Assembly: GCA_001310555.1 (NCBI GenBank)
Contig: BAXO01000010.1
Location: 1-64,000, forward strand
Direction of reading: 5' to 3'
Length of the DNA: 64,000 nt
DNA from: Bacillus sp. JCM 19058
Lineage (GTDB): Bacteria > Bacillota > Bacilli > Bacillales_H > Bacillaceae_D
Positions within the stretch are counted from its first letter, which is position 1; each line of letters starts with the position of its first letter. The notes under the pieces were generated by a model. The model worked only from the letters and a program-made list of their open reading frames with translations. It did not search any database and was not told the DNA's origin. The position numbers were made by a program, and so were the translations under genes. Shown in pieces: positions 19,427 to 28,551 of the stretch.

Positions 19427-21131
19427 ATGTCCACCATTGATAAGCCGTGGCTGGTGCATTACCCGAAGGAAATTCCTCAAACGATTGAATATGAGGAGCG
19501 GACACTACACGATTACTTAAAGCAATCGGCCGAGCTTCATCCTTCACAATCAGCTGTTCATTTCCTCGGTAAAGAATTAACGTTTCAAGAGGTGTATGAG
19601 CAAGCTAAGCGCTTTGCCAATCAATTGAAGGCACTAGGTGTCGAGAAAGGGGATCGGGTGGCGCTAATGCTGCCAAACAGTCCGCAATCATTGATCAGTT
19701 ATTATGGAACGTTGATGTTAGGGGCAGTTGTCGTCCAAACCAATCCTCTCTATGTCGAAAGAGAGCTTGAGCATCAGTTGATTGACTCAGGGCAAAGGTG
19801 CTGCTCTGTCTCGATTTAGTTTTTCCAAGGGTTGAGAAGGTTCGACCGAAAACAAAATTGGAATACGTCATCGTGACCAGTGTGAAGGATTACTTGCCAT
19901 TTCCGAAAAACCTGCTTTATCCGCTCGTTCAAAGGAAAAACAAAATGCCGCTTCCAGACATCGAATACAACGAGCATACGTTGTCTCTGCCACGATTGCT
20001 AGCCAACGGTTCGAACGAAGAGCCTTCAATTGCGATTGATCCAAAAAAGGATCTCGCGTTGCTGCAATATACTGGGGGAACGACCGGACCGGCTAAAGGG
20101 GTCATGCTGACGCATTGGAATTTAGTAGTCAATACGACTCAATGCAGGCACTGGATGTATAAGGCGAAGGGAAGAAAAGAAAAGATGCTCGCTGCCCTAC
20201 CCTTTTTCCACGTATACGGCATGACGTGTATCATGAATTTTGCAGTTATGAGCAGTTATACTTCTGTGATCGTACCAAAATTTGAGGCAGCGACGGTTTT
20301 AAAAACGATTGAAAAACAAAAGGTAACGCTATTCCCAGGTGCTCCAACGATGTATATCGCCTTGATCAATCATCCCGATATAAAAAATTACGATCTGTCT
20401 TCGATCGACGCTTGTTTAAGTGGAGCAGCGCCTTTACCTGTTGAAGTGCAGCAAACATTCCAAAATTTAACCGGAGGCAACCTAGTGGAAGGGTACGGTT
20501 TGACGGAAACGTCGCCGGTTGCTTTAGCCAATCCAATCTGGGATAAAAGTAAAATTGGCAGTATCGGTATTCCTTGGCCAGATACGGAGGCGGCAGTTTT
20601 TGGTGAGGATTCTGATCAGCCTTAAAGCAAGGAGAAATCGGGGAAATTGCTATCCGAGGCCCTCAAGTGATGGAAGGATACTGGCAGAAGCCAGAAGAAA
20701 CGGCTAAGTCTTTTAGAAATGGTTGGTTTTTAACCGGAGATATGGGATATATGGACGAAGACGGGTACTTTTATATTGTTGATCGGAAGAAGGATATGAT
20801 CATTGCTGGCGGTTTCAATATTTATCCGCGGGAAATTGAAGAGGTGCTATTTGAGCACGAAGCGGTGAAGGAGGCTGCTGTTATTAGCGTGCCCGATCAA
20901 TATCGCGGTGAAACTGTAAAAGCATATGTTGTCGTCAAGGAAGGGAAGAACATCGCGGAAGAGGAGCTCGATGCCCATTGTAGAAAGCACCTCGCCTCAT
21001 TCAAGGTACCGCGCCTGTATGAATTCAGGGAAGAGCTCCCAAAAACGTTGGTCGGTAAAGTACTGCGCCGTGTCTTGATTGAAGAGGAGAAAAATAAAGC
21101 AGTTGAGCAGGCAAAAGCTCTGAATGAATGA
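19427..21131 (+). CDS. lcfA: Long-chain fatty-acid CoA ligase
   Basis: AMP-forming acyl-CoA synthetase that activates long-chain fatty acids for beta-oxidation, about 568 residues. The AMP-binding motif [16 protein letters not shown] is at about 20069-20116. Other motifs are [32 protein letters not shown] and the C-terminal catalytic Lys in [12 protein letters not shown]. The start is ATG 19427 with GGAGGAG upstream. Two missing bases interrupt it (near 19790, restoring [11 protein letters not shown], and near 20608, restoring [16 protein letters not shown]). In B. subtilis lcfA is in the FadR regulon; here a cre site was found but no FadR box at this gene. Confidence 0.93.
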
Positions 21132-21229
21132 AACAGAAAAAATGATATCCTGCCCTGCGCCGCAATTTTGAAGCATGGAAATCATATGCCGCCTGCTATG
21201 CAAACTTAAAACAAAGAAGCGACTTTATA

Positions 21230-21267
21230 CTACCTGTTCACTTTATTTTAACGGTGACAGGTAGTTT
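21230..21267. terminator. Bidirectional hairpin between lcfA and the lipoprotein gene
   Basis: Stem CTACCTGTTCAC / GTGACAGGTAG with one bulge, lying between convergent genes. A short T tract follows on the plus strand. Confidence 0.6.
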
Positions 21268-21304
21268 CAGTCGGCGACGAGCTAAGGTGTTAAAGCTTTA
21301 ACCT

Positions 21305-21688
21305 TCATCCCTCAATCATCGGTAAATAGCGTATTTCTTTTCCTTCTACTACGGCAATAAATGCCTCTGTATTTGTCTGATAAATTTCGGTGCCAATCGG
21401 TAGTCGATTCGCAGCCTCGTTGTCGAAATCGGCTGCAGCCTCGGCATGCTTCGAAATCTCACCGACCTTTTCCCCAAGCTCGTAGTCCAGCTCGAGCACC
21501 CAGTCCACCTCCTCAGCATTGGTAAACACGATGTCATCCAATACGAAAATATCGGCATCGCTTTCGTCTAAAAAGTCCTCAGCTGTTGGATTGCCAATGA
21601 ATTCAACATTTTCCTTCTCATCATTGTCGCTACAGCTCAGTATAAATACGATAGGCAAAAGCGATAAGATAGTCAATAGTCTTCTCAT
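21305..21688 (-). CDS. Small lipoprotein of unknown function
   Basis: Predicted secreted lipoprotein, 127 residues, intact. The signal peptide is MRRLLTILSLLPIVFILSC with the lipobox ILSC at residues 16-19. The mature part is acidic, with many Asp and Glu residues in its first 70. The start ATG has AGGAAGGAGAG upstream. It is convergent with lcfA and shares the hairpin after it. I do not recognise the family. It resembles the small Bacillus lipoproteins of the NTEAFIAVVEGKE type that probably bind something at the cell surface, but no function should be assigned. Confidence 0.8.
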   Translation of the reverse strand: MRRLLTILSLLPIVFILSCSDNDEKENVEFIGNPTAEDFLDESDADIFVLDDIVFTNAEEVDWVLELDYELGEKVGEISKHAEAAADFDNEAANRLPIGTEIYQTNTEAFIAVVEGKEIRYLPMIEG

Positions 21689-22063
21689 TTCATCTCTCCT
21701 TCCTCAATTACGTGCCCAAATGAACGAACAATGAATCGATACTTTAAAAATGAACGGAAAGCAAATGTTAGTTGGAAAATAATCGCAGAAAGTTTTCTGT
21801 ATAAGTTCTGAGCACTAATAAAAGTCCCCCACTAACGCAAACTTCACTTTATGAGACGGCAAAATAATAGATTAAGTTGCACTTGTGATTCCTACCTCTA
21901 TTGATCTATCGAGCCAATACTGTTATAGAGGAGCATTAATATTCTCCCTTTACGAACAACCGACAGACTGTATAATGGTTACACTGACTAGTAACTGATT
22001 TGGAGCGGAAACCTAGTTTGAGAATTATTGTCTTTCGCCAGAATGGTGTTAAGGGGGATGAAC
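21689..22063. other. Intergenic stretch without a gene
   Basis: Separates the divergent lipoprotein and Nudix genes. No frame with a ribosome site was seen. It must hold promoters for both neighbours, but no strong -35/-10 pair could be fixed. Confidence 0.4.
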
Positions 22064-22497
22064 TTGAAACGAGTAGATGTTGCTTCGGCGTTAATTAATG
22101 ACGAGAACGGAAACATATTATTAGTAAAAAAATGGAACGGAAGATTCTTATTATTGGGGGCCTCCAGGAGGGAAAGTCGAAAAAGGTGAGACTTTAGAGC
22201 AAGCCGTAATCCGTGAAGTAAAAGAGGAAACGGGTTTTAAGATCGAGGTTACCGGCTTGAATTCAATCAGGGAAGTGTTTTTCGCTCATAAAGAACATCA
22301 TACGTTAATCATCACTTTTTTTTGCGAAAATTATTGGTGGCCAGCTGAACATAAATGACCCTGATAATGAAATTGTAGACGTAAAATGGGTAAATGAGCA
22401 AACAGCAAAAGAATTAATGCCGTTATTTGAAACGTTAAGAATCGATTCAGATCATCAAAAGACACTGGCCTTTTATGCATTTGAAGGAGTTCGATAA
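22064..22497 (+). CDS. Nudix hydrolase
   Basis: Hydrolase of nucleoside diphosphates linked to another moiety, about 143 residues when corrected. The complete Nudix box [18 protein letters not shown] continues EETGFKI (about 22162-22240). The gene is invisible as one frame because of two insertions: an extra T near 22150 and a T run at 22316-22323 that should be 7. Corrected, it runs from [19 protein letters not shown] to [12 protein letters not shown] 22064 has AAGGGGG 6 nt upstream; the ATG at 22058 is an in-frame alternative. Substrate is unknown. It stands alone between the lipoprotein and the fadR operon. Confidence 0.8.
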
Positions 22498-22755
22498 TTG
22501 GTAAATAACTGCTTGTATAGGACAAATTTTGAGTAAAACACGACTCGGGACGGCACTGATTTTGGTGGGCAGCTTTTGCTGCTCGTTCAAACGGTCATTT
22601 CATTAAAAAAACGAGCGTATGTCCTTATCCGAACGGGTAAAGGCAGCTATTCCTTAAGCGAAGTGTACATTTATCTTGAAAAGAGGAACCTGGTCCTACC
22701 AGCTTCGTCCACGACAGAGAATTGCTTTCTTTTTCTATTGCATGGCAGCAAGTCA
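22498..22755. other. Intergenic stretch without a gene
   Basis: No supported gene. A 101-codon plus-strand frame beginning at 22576 has no ribosome site and runs through the fadR promoter and operator, so it is rejected. Confidence 0.45.
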
Positions 22756-22784
22756 TTGACACCAGCGAGTAAATCAATTAAAAT
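22756..22784 (+). promoter_or_regulatory. Sigma-A promoter of the fadR operon
   Basis: TTGACA at 22756-22761, a 17-nt spacer and TAAAAT at 22779-22784. It is near-consensus and followed after 8 nt by the FadR operator. Confidence 0.85.
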
Positions 22785-22792
22785 AGCAATAC

Positions 22793-22810
22793 TGAATGAA
22801 TGTTCATTCA
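22793..22810. promoter_or_regulatory. FadR operator
   Basis: An 18-bp palindrome with arms TGAATGA / TCATTCA, matching the Bacillus FadR consensus TGAATGAMTANTMATTCA closely. It lies just downstream of the -10 and 20 nt before the fadR start, so FadR should repress its own operon and be released by long-chain acyl-CoA. Confidence 0.85.
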
Positions 22811-22829
22811 CTAATAAGGAGAGAGCAAA

Positions 22830-23417
22830 GTGGGAAAAAGAAAGGGAATCAAATACAACCAAATTATCGATGCAGCAGTAAGAGTGATTGCCAGACATGG
22901 CTATCATCAGGCTCAGGTTTCCAAAATTGCAAAGGAAGCTGGCGTTGCTGATGGAACGATTTATTTATACTTTAGCAATAAAGAAGATATCCTGATTTCC
23001 TTGTTTGAAGAAAAGATGGGTGTTTTTGTTGATGAAATTCGAACAAAGATTGCATTATTAGATAAAATTGAGGAAAAGTTTTTGCTGTCCATTCAAATGC
23101 ACTTTGCGCAGCTCCAGGCTGAGAAGCAGCTCGCAATCGTTACACAGCTGGAACTGAGGCAATCGAACCTAGAACTGAGGCAAAGAATTAATCAAATCTT
23201 AAAAGAGTATTTGCAGCTTCTGGACGAATTAATTATCGAAGGAAAGGAAACCGGCTATTTTCGTGCAGATCTTAACACGAGGCTCGCGAGACAAATGATC
23301 TTCGGTACGTTAGACGAAATCGTGACGACATGGGTCATGAAGGATTGCAAGTACGATTTGACCGCACAAGCGAAACCAGTACAAGAGCTGTTTTTGAAAG
23401 GGCTTGCCAAGAACTAA
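22830..23417 (+). CDS. fadR: TetR-family fatty-acid degradation regulator FadR
   Basis: Repressor of beta-oxidation genes, 195 residues, intact. The N-terminal TetR helix-turn-helix spans about residues 8-55 (IIDAAVRVIARHGYHQAQVS, then KEAGVADGTIYLYFSNKEDIL). The C-terminal ligand domain contains a long run of helices to residue 190. The start is GTG 22830 with AAGGAGAG upstream. It heads fadR-fadB-etfB-etfA exactly as in B. subtilis, and the operator in front of it supports autoregulation. Acyl-CoA of chain length about C14-C20 is the known effector in that species. Confidence 0.93.
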   Translation: MGKRKGIKYNQIIDAAVRVIARHGYHQAQVSKIAKEAGVADGTIYLYFSNKEDILISLFEEKMGVFVDEIRTKIALLDKIEEKFLLSIQMHFAQLQAEKQLAIVTQLELRQSNLELRQRINQILKEYLQLLDELIIEGKETGYFRADLNTRLARQMIFGTLDEIVTTWVMKDCKYDLTAQAKPVQELFLKGLAKN

Positions 23418-23502
23418 GAAATTCGGAGCGGGCTCAGATTCCAGCTGTGAACAGATAAAGGTTTACCTAATCAATCTAAAGTAACGAGAGGGAGGAAGAA
23501 CG

Positions 23503-24270
23503 GTGGGGCATATTCGGATGGAAGTCGAAGAGCATATAGCGATGATCGTTATTGAACATCCTCCGGCCAATACTTTGTCGCAGGCTGTTTTAAACGAACT
23601 GGAGCAATTATTTGCGAAAATTGAGCAGCAAAAGGAAATTCGAGTCGTCCTGCTGAGGGGGGAAGGGCGGTTTTTCGCTGCGGGGGCCGATATTAAAGAG
23701 TTCACTGAAGTAAAAAGCGGAAGAACATTCACGGAAATGGCTTTGAAAGCTCAAGCTTTTTTTTACTAAAATTGAACAATTCCCAAAGCCTGTGATTGCT
23801 CTTATTCATGGAGCTGCCTTGGGCGGTGGCCTTGAGCTTGCATTAGCGTGTCATATGCGTTTAGCAACTTTCGACGCCAAGCTCGGTTTGCCTGAGCTCA
23901 CACTCGGAATTATTCCGGGCTTTGCTGGTAGCGTGAGATTGCCATTACATGTCGGCAAGGCTAAAGCGGCTGAAATGATACTGACGAGTGAGCCGATTAC
24001 GGGAGAAGAAGCGGCTACTGTCGGATTGGTAAACTCGGTTCATTCTGACGAGGAACTGGTGGATGCAGGAAAAGAACTTGCCCGTAAAATCAGTCAAAAA
24101 AGCACCATTTCTACGAAGATGGTTTTAGAAATGCTTCAGTACGATGTTCCTCAGCAGTATGAGGAAGCGATGAGACGCGAAGCTGAATTAGCCGGTCAGG
24201 CTTTGATTCAACCGATGCTAAAGAGGGAATTCAAGCATTTATCGAAAAGCGCAAGCCAAAGTTTAATTGA
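23503..24270 (+). CDS. fadB: Enoyl-CoA hydratase FadB-like
   Basis: Crotonase-family enzyme of about 255 residues that hydrates 2-enoyl-CoA in beta-oxidation. The oxyanion-hole loop appears as RFFAAGADIKEF and IHGAALGGGLELALACHMR. The catalytic-Glu region is LGLPELTLGIIPGFAGSVRL. The start is GTG 23503 with GAGGGAGG upstream. A T run at 23757-23764 is one base too long. A missing T near 24204 hides the true C-terminus, which reads FDSTDAKEGIQAFIEKRKPKF and ends at TGA 24268. Without these corrections the frame would run on into etfB. It lies in the FadR-controlled operon. Confidence 0.9.
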
Positions 24271-24383
24271 GTCATTGCTGCAATGGCTATTTTCAAAGCG
24301 GAGCGAGCGCTCAAATGTGAGGGATACTTTTAGAAAGGCACTCAATATTTTCCGAATCTTTATTTTTGTTTGGAGGCGTTCAA

Positions 24384-25154
24384 ATGAATATTTACGTTTT
24401 AATGAAGCGGACCTTTGATACGGAAGAGAAAATCGTCATTGCGGATAAGCAAATCGAACAGGCGGATGCTGAATTTGTCATTAATCCTTACGATGAGTAC
24501 GCGATCGAGGAAGCGCTCGTTTTACGCGAAGCCCATGGCGGGGAGGTAACTGTTGTCACAGTCGGAGAAGAGGAAGCGGGAAAGGAATTGCGGATGGCAT
24601 TGGCAATGGGTGCTGATAAGGCAGTTTTAATCGATTCGGAGGAACTGGAGGAGCTCGATCAACGCTCAACAGCGACTCTTATCGCCGCCTTTTTAAAAGA
24701 CAAGGATTTCGACATCATTTTAGGAGGAAATGTAGCGATCGATGGTGGCTCAGGTCAGGTTGGTCCTCGGGTCGCGCAATTATTAAATATCCCTCAGGTT
24801 ACGACAATTATCGATCTGGAGATCACTAATGGGAAAGCGAGCATTGTCCGTGATGTGGAAGGAGACGAGGAGACTTTAGAGGTTGCGTTACCTCTTCTTG
24901 TCACAGCACAGCAAGGTTTGAATGAGCCGCGTTACCCGTCGCTCCCCGGAATTATGAAGGCGAAGAAAAAGCCGTTGGAAACGCTCGAGCTCGATGATTT
25001 GAATTTGGAAGAGGAGGACGTCGCTGCGAACACAGAAACGCTTGAACGATTTCTTCCTCCCGAAAAGCAGGCGGGGAAACAGCTTGAAGGTGAAGCTGCT
25101 GCTCAAGTGAAGGAACTGGTAGCCTTACTGAAATCTGAAGCTAAAGTCATTTAA
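24384..25154 (+). CDS. etfB: Electron transfer flavoprotein beta subunit
   Basis: Beta subunit of ETF, which carries electrons from acyl-CoA dehydrogenases to the membrane quinone pool. 256 residues, intact. It has the ETF beta fold start MNIYVLMKRTFDTEE, the AMP-binding region GGNVAIDGGSGQVGPRVAQLL, and the recognition-loop-like PRYPSLPGIMKAKKKPLE. ATG 24384 has TGGAGG upstream. etfA follows after 15 nt. Expression should follow the FadR promoter upstream of fadR. Confidence 0.95.
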   Translation: MNIYVLMKRTFDTEEKIVIADKQIEQADAEFVINPYDEYAIEEALVLREAHGGEVTVVTVGEEEAGKELRMALAMGADKAVLIDSEELEELDQRSTATLIAAFLKDKDFDIILGGNVAIDGGSGQVGPRVAQLLNIPQVTTIIDLEITNGKASIVRDVEGDEETLEVALPLLVTAQQGLNEPRYPSLPGIMKAKKKPLETLELDDLNLEEEDVAANTETLERFLPPEKQAGKQLEGEAAAQVKELVALLKSEAKVI

Positions 25155-25169
25155 GCGGAGGTGTTTTCG

Positions 25170-26144
25170 TTGAAAAAAATGTTAGTGATCGGTGAAGTGA
25201 AGGAAGGCGAAATACGAAATGTATCTTACGAGGCGATAGCAGCCGCCAAATTGATAGCGGATGTTGCTGAGGTCGTTGCCGTTGTCCCAAGTGACAATGC
25301 AGAGATTTGGCCGCAACCTTTGTTCATTTCGGGGCAGATCGTGCGATTGCAGTCAAGCACCCTGCCCTTGCCCAATATACAACCGATGCCTTTCAGCAGG
25401 CAATTTTACAGGTCGTGGACCGGGAACAGCCAGATTGGATTCTAATGGGCCATACGTCCATCGGCAAGGATTTATCGCCCCGCCTTGCAGTCAAGCTCGA
25501 TGCCGGGCTCATTTCAGACGTTGTTACGATTGAAACGGAGCACGATCGTCCCGTATTTACGCGACCGATTTACTCAGGGAAAGCGTTTGAAAGAAAAACG
25601 ATTACGAGTGCTGTAGGGATTGTCACAGTGAGACCGAACAACATTGCGCCATTGGAAAAGGACGAAGCGCGCACAGGTGATGCCGATTCGTTGACTCTCG
25701 ATCTAATCGATTTGCGCACGATTATAAAAAATGTTGTGCGTAAAACGGCAGGCTCTGTCGACTTAGCTGAAGCGAAAGTTATTGTCGCTGGAGGTCGCGG
25801 GGTGAAAAGCACGCAAGGCTTTGAGCCGCTTCAAGAGCTCGCTGATGTTCTCGGTGGAGCAGTCGGCGCCTCACGTGGCGCCTGTGACGCCGAATATTGC
25901 GATTACGGCTTGCAAATTGGTCAAACCGGAAAGGTGGTCACACCTGACCTTTATTTCGCGATCGGCATCTCCGGAGCCATTCAGCATTTGGCAGGTATGT
26001 CCAGTTCTAAAGTCATCGTCGCGATTAATAAAGATCCCGAGGCCCCCATTTTCGAAATTGCTGACTACGGTATCGTCGGTGATTTGTTCGAAGTCGTCCC
26101 TTTATTAACAGAGGAATTGAAAAAAAACGCTCGTTTCAAATTAA
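25170..26144 (+). CDS. etfA: Electron transfer flavoprotein alpha subunit
   Basis: FAD-binding subunit of ETF, about 324 residues. The C-terminal FAD domain shows VIVAGGRGVKS, VGASRGACDAEY, IGQTGKVVTPDLYFAIGISGAIQH and IVAINKDPEAPIFEIADYGIVGD. The start is TTG 25170 with GCGGAGGTG upstream. A missing G near 25308 splits the frame (restored NAEDLAATFVHFGAD). An A run at 26120-26127 is one too long; corrected, the protein ends EELKKTLVSN at 26144 instead of trailing to 26206. The operon ends at the terminator near 26300. Confidence 0.93.
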
Positions 26145-26295
26145 ACAAATGTACAAAGCATTCGTCCACAGGACAATCTAAAATAAATGTAAAGCATTCA
26201 CTTTAAAATTCACTAGCTAGTTTTTTGCGATACAAAAATTTCCCGACGGATCCGTGAGAAACGAATTCCATTTAAAACGTTATAATAAGCAAGAA

Positions 26296-26330
26296 AACAA
26301 GCATTGATGAGCTCTTCAATGCTTGTTTTT
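26296..26330. terminator. Bidirectional terminator between etfA and the TetR gene
   Basis: Stem AACAAGCATTG / CAATGCTTGTT with a 10-nt loop. T-rich sequence follows on the plus strand. The right arm overlaps the stop codon region of the convergent tetR-type gene. Confidence 0.8.
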
Positions 26331-26959
26331 ATTTTGATTTATTATTTTAGTATTCATGTTAATACCATACAGATGCTTAACTCCACTGCCAAGGATATGT
26401 GTGAGCATGGAAGCCACTTCAGTTGGCGATTGCTCCATACCGGTTTCAATCCAGTACTGAAGAATACTAAGATTAGAGGAGGCAAAGTAGTCAATCATAT
26501 AATCCTTTGGCACAATCGTCTCCGCCAGATCGGGCTGGAAGTCGAGAAACTTGGAAATATGCTGAGTTTTTAAGAAGTTTTTGATGCGAACAGCAAACTC
26601 AGGGTCCCCTTTTGGACCAAGAATGACTTTAAAGAAATCCCCGTGTTCAGCAAAGTATTCGATTACCTTCACCAGCATCGGATCGGGTTTGTTTTTTTTC
26701 GGCATGAGACAAATAGTCGTAGGGACTGAGCTTTTTTTATTCTTTGCACCAATCCGTTCCACGTGTCTTCCCTGATCCGCTCGACCATATCGGTAGCGTC
26801 CGTATAATGCAAGTAGAAGGTCCCACGGTTAATATCGGCTTTTTTTCGTTAAATCTGTCACAGTCACACGGTTGACTCCTTTTTCTTCCATAACCTCGAT
26901 TAAAGCCTTGCGTAAGAGGCTCTTGTTCTCGCCTTACGTCGATCCATTTTATCAGACAT
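26316..26959 (-). CDS. TetR-family transcriptional regulator
   Basis: Repressor-type regulator of about 210 residues. Corrected, the N-terminal helix-turn-helix reads LIEVMEEKGVNRVTVTDL then ADINRGTFYLHYTDATDM. The C-terminal part (26316-26762) is continuous, with ILQYWIETGMEQSPTEVASML typical of TetR_C_33-like domains. The start ATG (26957-26959) has GGGAGTG upstream. At least two or three indels lie between 26700 and 26925. It is divergent from the HMA-TipAS-AHSA1-HMA-peroxiredoxin genes, with a shared 222-nt region holding a promoter and a palindrome. It is therefore the likely regulator of that cluster; the ligand is unknown. Confidence 0.82.
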
Positions 26960-27052
26960 GATCGCACTCCCTTTTTTTATATTTTTTTTAGAAAATGAAC
27001 AGGTTTTTCTAAATGTATCGAATAAGCAACAGATGACAGATATTTTAATTAT

Positions 27053-27081
27053 TGATTCCGATTATTTATTATTTTACTATA
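27053..27081 (+). promoter_or_regulatory. Candidate promoter of the HMA/TipAS/peroxiredoxin cluster
   Basis: TTGATT at 27053-27058, a 17-nt spacer and TACTAT at 27076-27081, about 100 nt upstream of the first gene. Confidence 0.45.
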
Positions 27082-27097
27082 CAGAAGTAGGGTATGA

Positions 27098-27123
27098 ATA
27101 ATCAACAATAGTGTTCATTATTT
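27098..27123. promoter_or_regulatory. Imperfect palindrome, candidate TetR operator
   Basis: Arms AATAATCAAC (27098-27107) and GTTCATTATT (27114-27123) are complementary at 9 of 10 positions across a 6-nt spacer. It lies 16 nt after the candidate -10 and between divergent genes, the classic place for a TetR-type operator. Confidence 0.5.
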
Positions 27124-27181
27124 TAGTGGTATTTCTGGATGAGCCTCTGTGGGTACAAAATGAAAAAAAGGAGGAATAGCG

Positions 27182-27387
27182 ATGCAAAACATGACAATAC
27201 GAGTCGACGGAATGAGTTGTGCTCTCTGTGTGAAGTCGATTGAAGGGGCTTTGCAAGGGCTAGGGGCAAGCGGAACAGCAGATTTGGAACAGTCAACCGT
27301 GACAGTTCAGTACGATGAAAAAAAACCCTTTCATTAGAACAAATTGAAACAGAAATTGAGGAGCAGGGCTTCAAAGTCATTGGATAA
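27182..27387 (+). CDS. HMA-domain metal-binding protein (CopZ-like), first copy
   Basis: Small heavy-metal-associated domain protein, about 67 residues, with the metal site GMSCALC (the usual GMxCxxC) at residues 11-17 and a ferredoxin-like beta-alpha-beta pattern. ATG 27182 follows AAAGGAGG. An A run at 27318-27325 (8 bases, 6 expected) hides the C-terminal half; corrected it ends YDEKTLSLEQIETEIEEQGF then KVIG. The loop CALC differs from the CxxC residues usual in copper chaperones (often CGHC, CANC or CGNC), so the metal is not certain. No P-type ATPase gene is nearby, which is unusual for a CopZ. Confidence 0.82.
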
Positions 27388-27445
27388 GTTTATTTATTCT
27401 TGGCAATGGATTCATGCAGTACATCAAATGTGGAGGTGAATTGAG

Positions 27446-27778
27446 ATGAGTCAGGTGTGGGACTACTTTACGAAGGGACAACAAGAAAAGCTCACAAAAA
27501 GGATGGAGAAATTTACGCCAGAGCAAATCAAGAGCATGAGAAAGGAATCGAATAAATTAATTGCCCAATTACGCGAAGCGATGGAAAAAGGACAGCCCCC
27601 CGAGAGTCCGCAGACTGTACGATTAGCCAAACGTTTGAAAGAGGGAAGCGAAGCCTTTAACGATCCCGAGATCGATAAAGCGATCGAACGGTTTCATGTT
27701 GAAAATCCGGAAAAGCAAACGCATGGGATCGACTTGCATCTTTACCGATATATTGAGAAGGCTAAAGCGCATAGTTAA
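27446..27778 (+). CDS. TipAS-like domain protein
   Basis: Stand-alone 110-residue, all-helical, highly charged protein. The pattern YFTKGQQEKLTKRMEKFTP, then LIAQLREAMEKGQPPESPQT and FHVENPEKQTHGIDLHLYRY, matches the TipAS ligand-binding domain normally fused to MerR-type regulators such as TipAL. There it binds thiopeptide antibiotics. No DNA-binding domain is present here. ATG 27446 has TGGAGGTG upstream. It is probably co-transcribed with the HMA gene 58 nt before and the SRPBCC gene 65 nt after. The family assignment is by my recognition of the pattern only. Confidence 0.65.
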   Translation: MSQVWDYFTKGQQEKLTKRMEKFTPEQIKSMRKESNKLIAQLREAMEKGQPPESPQTVRLAKRLKEGSEAFNDPEIDKAIERFHVENPEKQTHGIDLHLYRYIEKAKAHS

Positions 27779-27843
27779 GCTAGCATTCGAAGGTTAACAG
27801 TATTAGAGACAGCTTTCTGAACGCTTTATAAGGAGGTCGAATA

Positions 27844-28275
27844 GTGAGACACTCAAATCTGAATAAGCTTCCTGATATATATAAGACTCGGATCATTAAC
27901 GATTCGATTGAGAAGGTGTGGAAGTCGGTTTCTACATCTGAAGGGATTGCCTTATGGTTCGTGTCGAATGATTTTCAACCCGTTGAAGGACATGAGTTTT
28001 ACTTGGATATGCATAAGCCCCAAGGTAAAACGGCATGTAAAGTGACCTTGATCGAGCCACCAAAGCGCCTTATATACGACGTCGGCCAGGATTGGAGCTG
28101 GTCGTTTGAGTTGAACGATTTGGGGTCCCGAACAGAGCTTACGTACATTTGGTCCGGCTGGGATGTGGACAAAGTAAGCGAAATCGGCATACCCCACTCG
28201 GAGCTACACGCTCAATTACTTGAAGGGACAAACGTTCTCATGAAAAGCTTAGTGAGGTCGGTCAAAAAAATATAA
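27844..28275 (+). CDS. SRPBCC/AHSA1-like protein
   Basis: Protein of 143 residues, intact, of the START/Bet v1-like fold. It shows the AHSA1 signature pattern: IINDSIEKVWKSVSTSEGIA with LWF near the N-terminus, then DWSWSFELND and SRTELTYIWSGWD in the beta sheet, and a C-terminal helix. Such proteins have a hydrophobic pocket for small ligands; the exact role is unknown. The start is GTG 27844 with AAGGAGG upstream. It sits in the middle of the same-strand cluster between two metal-binding HMA proteins. Confidence 0.8.
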   Translation: MRHSNLNKLPDIYKTRIINDSIEKVWKSVSTSEGIALWFVSNDFQPVEGHEFYLDMHKPQGKTACKVTLIEPPKRLIYDVGQDWSWSFELNDLGSRTELTYIWSGWDVDKVSEIGIPHSELHAQLLEGTNVLMKSLVRSVKKI

Positions 28276-28306
28276 CTCGATAGAAAAAACAGAAGGTGGA
28301 GAAAGG

Positions 28307-28506
28307 ATGCAAAAAGTGACGCTCAATGTGAACGGAATGGCGTGCGGAAATTGCACGAGTTCCATTGAGAAGGCGTTAAAGGCAATCGGAGCGTCAGGGA
28401 AGGCGAGCTAAAGCATCGCTCAGTGACTATAGAATACGATGCAAACAAAATATCGCTGGAAGGCGTCAAAGATACCATTGAAGATCTGGGGTACGATATG
28501 GCCTGA
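28307..28506 (+). CDS. HMA-domain metal-binding protein (CopZ-like), second copy
   Basis: Second HMA domain protein of about 66 residues with the site GMACGNC at residues 10-16, closer to the canonical copper-chaperone motif than the first copy. ATG 28307 follows GGAGAAAGG. A missing G near 28405 causes an early stop; restored, the sequence reads ASGKGELKHRSVTIEYD and ends EDLGYDMA at TGA 28504. The two copies share the layout NGMACGNCTSSIEKALKAIG / DGMSCALCVKSIEGALQGLG, so they look like diverged duplicates. It is followed 45 nt later by the peroxiredoxin-like gene. Confidence 0.85.
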
Positions 28507-28551
28507 CAAGAAGCTAGAGCAACGACTGGAAAAAATGAATGGGGGAAAAAG

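Noticed and set aside
22576..22881. 101-codon frame overlapping the fadR promoter and start
   Set aside because: It runs through the sigma-A promoter and FadR operator in another frame and has no ribosome site.
26144..26206. Extended C-terminus of EtfA
   Set aside because: The tail arises from one extra A at 26120-26127; the corrected frame stops at 26144, giving the normal family length.
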